Source of the DNA: Paenibacillus borealis
GTDB taxonomy: Bacteria; Bacillota; Bacilli; Paenibacillales; Paenibacillaceae
Length of the DNA stretch: 64,000 bases
Reading direction: 5' to 3'
Assembly (NCBI RefSeq): GCF_000758665.1
Contig: NZ_CP009285.1
Coordinates: 4,402,001 to 4,466,000, forward strand
Part shown: piece after piece, positions 62,201-64,000 of the stretch
Position numbering within the stretch: position 1 is the first letter of the stretch
Layout of the letters: the number at the start of each line of letters is the position of its first letter
Notes under the pieces: model-generated
Told to the model about the DNA's origin: nothing
The model's input: the letters and a program-made list of their open reading frames with translations, nothing else
Databases searched by the model: none
Translations under genes and position numbers: made by a program

Positions 62201-63057
62201 GGTGTCAACTGAAAAAACAGCGGATCAAAGCAGTTGTATTCATCGATAAAACCGCCCCACTTGCTGTACACCTTGCCTCTCTTGCCCTTCTCTGGATCGT
62301 AGTAGCGGCTGTGATCCCACCGCTGCGGCGGAATCTCAGAGATGCAGTCCACACCGTTCTTCAGATTGTTCCAGAATTCATCCAGGTTCCGGGCACCCGG
62401 AAAAGCGCCGCTGATGCCAATGATCGCAATGCCCTCATCCTTCGCCGGGTGAGCCTGCTCCTCGGCCTGGTCCCGGCTCTTGCCGGGCGTCACGAAGGAT
62501 CTGTACTTCTTCGAAGCTTCATCAGCCTTCTTCTGGACCGGTGCAGGGTCTGCCGCCGGTACGGCGGGCTTAGCCGCTTGGTGATTCTGGTGGTTCTGGT
62601 GAATCTGGTGAATCTGCTGGGTCTGCCGGTAGCCGGCCTGCCCTTCCAGCAGCTCACGCTGATTCTGCACAAAATACCCGGCAAGCTCAGCCAAATTACC
62701 GTATTCGAACATCAACGTCTTCGGAAGATTCGGGAAATCCTTGTCCAGCAGCGAGTTGATCTCCATAATCGCCACCGAATCCACCCCGTAATCCTCCAGG
62801 CTCTGCCCCGCATTGATCCTCTCCGGCTCCAGGCCGATGACCTGGGAGAGCAGTCCCTTCAAATACTGAACGGCATAGTCATGAAGCCCCTGGCCTCCCT
62901 GCGCCACTGCATTTGATCCCGCTGCCCGCTTGGTGTCTGCTTGCGCTGCGGGCAGGCTTTTCAGCTGCCGGATCAGTGTGTAGCCCTGCTCGGGATCCAT
63001 CTCTCCCCGCTTGATCTGCTCCAGAATTCTGCCCATCTCCAGATTTGCGTCACTCAT
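59230..63057 (-). CDS. PKS protein B: ACP-KS-ACP-like-DH
   Basis: 1275 residues from ATG 63057 (ATGA overlap with protein A, GGGGG upstream). A docking helix (MSDANLEMGRILEQIKRGEM) is followed by an ACP (about 60-140; Ser94 in DYGVDSVAIM), which completes the module of protein A. A His/Gln repeat linker (about 149-160) precedes the KS (about 208-644; Cys377 in DTMCSSSL, His512, His552). A carrier-like insert at about 699-784 reads EEYGMSKEEL, with Lys at the attachment position. The DH (about 940-1235) has His979 in HDHVVQGKMVLPG and Asp1150 in HPGFADGAMQ, so it looks active. The protein ends with a docking helix (LLDEMLNKLLAGEAGIDEV). Its product is reduced by KR1 of protein C. Confidence 0.93.
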   Translation of the reverse strand: MSDANLEMGRILEQIKRGEMDPEQGYTLIRQLKSLPAAQADTKRAAGSNAVAQGGQGLHDYAVQYLKGLLSQVIGLEPERINAGQSLEDYGVDSVAIMEINSLLDKDFPNLPKTLMFEYGNLAELAGYFVQNQRELLEGQAGYRQTQQIHQIHQNHQNHQAAKPAVPAADPAPVQKKADEASKKYRSFVTPGKSRDQAEEQAHPAKDEGIAIIGISGAFPGARNLDEFWNNLKNGVDCISEIPPQRWDHSRYYDPEKGKRGKVYSKWGGFIDEYNCFDPLFFQLTPRDAEQLDPQERLFLESAHSAIEDGGYTRQSLWNTKTGVFVGVMYGHYQLYGAEETAKGNTMTLSSSYASIANRVSYFFNFNGPSIALDTMCSSSLTALHLACESIYRGDSEIAIAGGVNVTIHPDKYLFLCNQRFASSEGKCRAFGSGGDGYVPGEGVGALLLKPLAKAVEDGDNIYGVIRATSINHGGKTNGYTVPSPNAQSNIIAEALRKSGVHPRSISYMEAHGTGTALGDPIEISGLTKAFRTQTADNQYCAIGSVKSNVGHLESAAGVVSIIKVLLQMKHKQLVPSLHSEVLNPNINFEETPFYVQRRLEEWKPAVIEEGSMTREGPRYAAVSSFGAGGTNVHVILEEYKGQQESTLSAPHIDHRSGPHIFILSAKNKDRLNAYAKHVLDYIDLHTVQQGNAAEEISSAELRKYVIADITACFLQSALLPAHISAQEAIEEYGMSKEELMAAADALYEVYPVRLPMGLLTGSATIEGIAGHVLEQLGSATIAARHGLGAASEGEAEAATDANRPAAYDFRLEELIYTLQVGRETMEERLAIVVSGTQELREKLSQFLAGNRKVSDLYAGNISSGSEIRDVFTESEEGEAFLLSLVQSGKLGQLCRLWISGVNFNWQLLYTQSKPGRISLPTYPFDRTRYWYNSTEAAAVVYSSKPAALAAVIDTNESVFEEQCYKKSLSAADAYLHDHVVQGKMVLPGVVYLEMAWRAGLLSSREWRVQSVTDVTWRRTLELPADTDVQDVYIGLVAQEDGIGASIYSLNGNGQRVLHCTCTVNYTDGEAEAGEMEAVDIPHLLQTASRSINREDCYELFAAHGMNYGPNLRTIEAVYTGDYGTLSKLALPVHTQMPLQEYILHPGFADGAMQTALYSVLSGQRQNGTFVPFALQAVEVYRTLTPVSYCLVTPAASGKEQGMQFDLLLLDSSGLPAVRFSCLSGRDLISAEQNTKVADAETGASAGTALLDEMLNKLLAGEAGIDEVERMLGGI
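62578..62613 (-). repeat. Short tandem repeat coding for a His/Gln linker
   Basis: The linker between ACP and KS of protein B reads IHQIHQNHQNHQ, four copies of a three-residue unit. The DNA is a run of 9-base repeats. It looks like replication-slippage expansion in a flexible linker. Confidence 0.7.
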
Positions 63058-64000
63058 CGTAGGCCCCCCATCCACTGTTCGACATCCGCTTCACTCATCT
63101 CTCCGGCCTGCAGCCGGGTCAGCAGGTCAACAATGGCCTCTTTATCCTCAAGCGGTATTTCTTGAACCGGCGTGTTTTTTTCCAGCTTGAACGCATGGTC
63201 AATCTTGGACTTGCTGCCCGCAGCAACAATGATATTGCCGCTGCCCGCCTGGCAGATGGCTTCAAAGGCCCGGATGCCTGTCTCTTCATCCATCATGCTC
63301 ATGCCCAGATAGCTGGAATAGAACGCCGACTCGCTCTCGGGAATTTCAAATCCCCCGTCCTTCCACAGCGGCCAATTGACCGAAATCGTCCGGCCTTTGC
63401 GCTTCCCTTGCGACACGGATTCATCTCTGAGCTGTGCATAACGGTCCATGAAGCTGTTGGCCATCGCATAATAACCGACGCCCAGATCACCCAGCTCCAC
63501 CGAAATGGAGGAAAAGAGGATCAGGAAGTCGAGATCAAAGCCTGTGCTGAACAGGTCCAGGTGAATCAGGCCTTGTACCTTGGAATTCATGATCTCCCGG
63601 CCTGCTGCGCGGTCCGATTCCGTTACCGGTACGGAGCCGCCCTGGCCTGCGCAGTGAATGATGCCGTTAAGCACGCCGAACTCGCTCTTGATGCGGCCCA
63701 TGATCCGCTGCACATCCCCCGCAATGGAGATATCGCCCTGAAGATAACGTCCTTCTCCTCCAAGCCGCTCCAGCTCCGCCATGAATGCATCCGTCCGCTC
63801 ACTTGCCGGCTGTCTGCCTGTGCAGATCAGGGTGGCCCGGTAAGTGCGGGCAAGATATCTGGCAAAAATCATGCCCAGCGCGCCCGTACCGCCGGGAATC
63901 AGATAGACACCGTTCTCTTTAAAAGCTACGGTGCTTGCCGCCGCTGCCGTCCTGCCGCCAAGCTCCAGCGGCTTAATCTTCCGCACCCGCCGCTGTCCTT
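63054..64000 (-). CDS. PKS protein A, C-terminal KR and docking helix (cut by the window)
   Basis: The frame is open through the window edge at 64000 (reading ...GQRRVRKIKPLEL), so only the last 315 or so residues are seen. They form a ketoreductase catalytic subdomain: GVYLIPGGTGALGMIFARYL binds NADPH, the Ser is in LILFSSISVELGDLG and the Tyr in GYYAMANSFMDRY. The Asp that marks B-type KRs is absent (HCAGQGGSVPV), hinting at the opposite alcohol configuration. The protein ends with a docking helix (IVDLLTRLQAGEMSEADVEQW). Its module is completed by the ACP of protein B. The KS and earlier modules lie outside the window. Confidence 0.9.
   Translation of the reverse strand, partial: GQRRVRKIKPLELGGRTAAAASTVAFKENGVYLIPGGTGALGMIFARYLARTYRATLICTGRQPASERTDAFMAELERLGGEGRYLQGDISIAGDVQRIMGRIKSEFGVLNGIIHCAGQGGSVPVTESDRAAGREIMNSKVQGLIHLDLFSTGFDLDFLILFSSISVELGDLGVGYYAMANSFMDRYAQLRDESVSQGKRKGRTISVNWPLWKDGGFEIPESESAFYSSYLGMSMMDEETGIRAFEAICQAGSGNIIVAAGSKSKIDHAFKLEKNTPVQEIPLEDKEAIVDLLTRLQAGEMSEADVEQWMGGLR

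Noticed and set aside
1..64000. tRNA, rRNA, CRISPR arrays, intact insertion sequences or integrases
   Set aside because: None was recognised on either strand by reading; the only mobile-element-like signal is the small repeat at 2701-2807.

Overview
The window looks like a Paenibacillus-type Firmicute: strong AGGAGG-like ribosome binding sites, frequent GTG and TTG starts, a Bce-type antibiotic-sensing module, and sparse, partly decayed genes on the left next to a large biosynthetic locus on the right. This is inferred from gene content and style; no rRNA or other taxonomic marker is present.

Left part (1-10.8 kb). Small unrelated genes and debris: the end of an aldo/keto reductase, remnants of a 4-OT tautomerase and of an HMGL-like enzyme, a secreted NlpC/P60 hydrolase, an unusual three-copy repeat (2701-2807), an HpaB-family flavin monooxygenase, a broken TetR gene, a RibD/DHFR-like reductase, a cupin/TetR divergent pair with repeated operator-like boxes, a frameshifted surface protein, a patatin-like lipase, a GNAT acetyltransferase and a small membrane protein.

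Middle part (10.9-15.4 kb). A complete four-gene Bce-like module (response regulator, intramembrane-sensing kinase, ABC ATPase, large-loop permease). It lies directly downstream of the biosynthetic genes and is a natural candidate for self-protection.

Right part (15.5-64 kb). One long trans-AT polyketide/nonribosomal peptide locus, all on the minus strand and read from 64000 towards 15476. In order of transcription: the tail of a PKS protein (A, cut by the window), PKS B (ACP-KS-ACP-like-DH), PKS C (KR-ACP-KS-DH*-KR-ACP-KS-DH*), PKS D (KR-ACP-KS-DH-KR-ACP-KS-ACP-like) and PKS E (ACP-alpha/beta hydrolase-methyltransferase). There are no in-module AT domains. Then come a PksB-like metallo-hydrolase, a tandem acyl hydrolase/malonyl transferase/enoyl reductase protein, a beta-branching cassette (ACP, decarboxylating KS, HMG synthase, ECH1), an Sfp-type PPTase, a flavodoxin, both ETF subunits, an ACP, a KAS III enzyme, an unrecognised protein, an acyl-CoA ligase, an acyl-CoA dehydrogenase, a stand-alone adenylation enzyme with a proline code, an ACP, a cysteine-type A-PCP protein with a C-terminal BtrH-like cysteine-hydrolase fold, a HemN-like radical SAM enzyme and another ACP. 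Most adjacent genes overlap by 4-14 bp or are under 60 bp apart.

Working model (inference). Proline is loaded on an ACP and oxidised to pyrrolyl by the dehydrogenase, with ETF as likely electron sink. The polyketide is built on split modules and carries a beta-branch, and a cysteinyl unit is prepared separately and perhaps transferred by the BtrH-like domain. I do not recognise this combination as a known pathway. The 5' end of the cluster lies outside the window.
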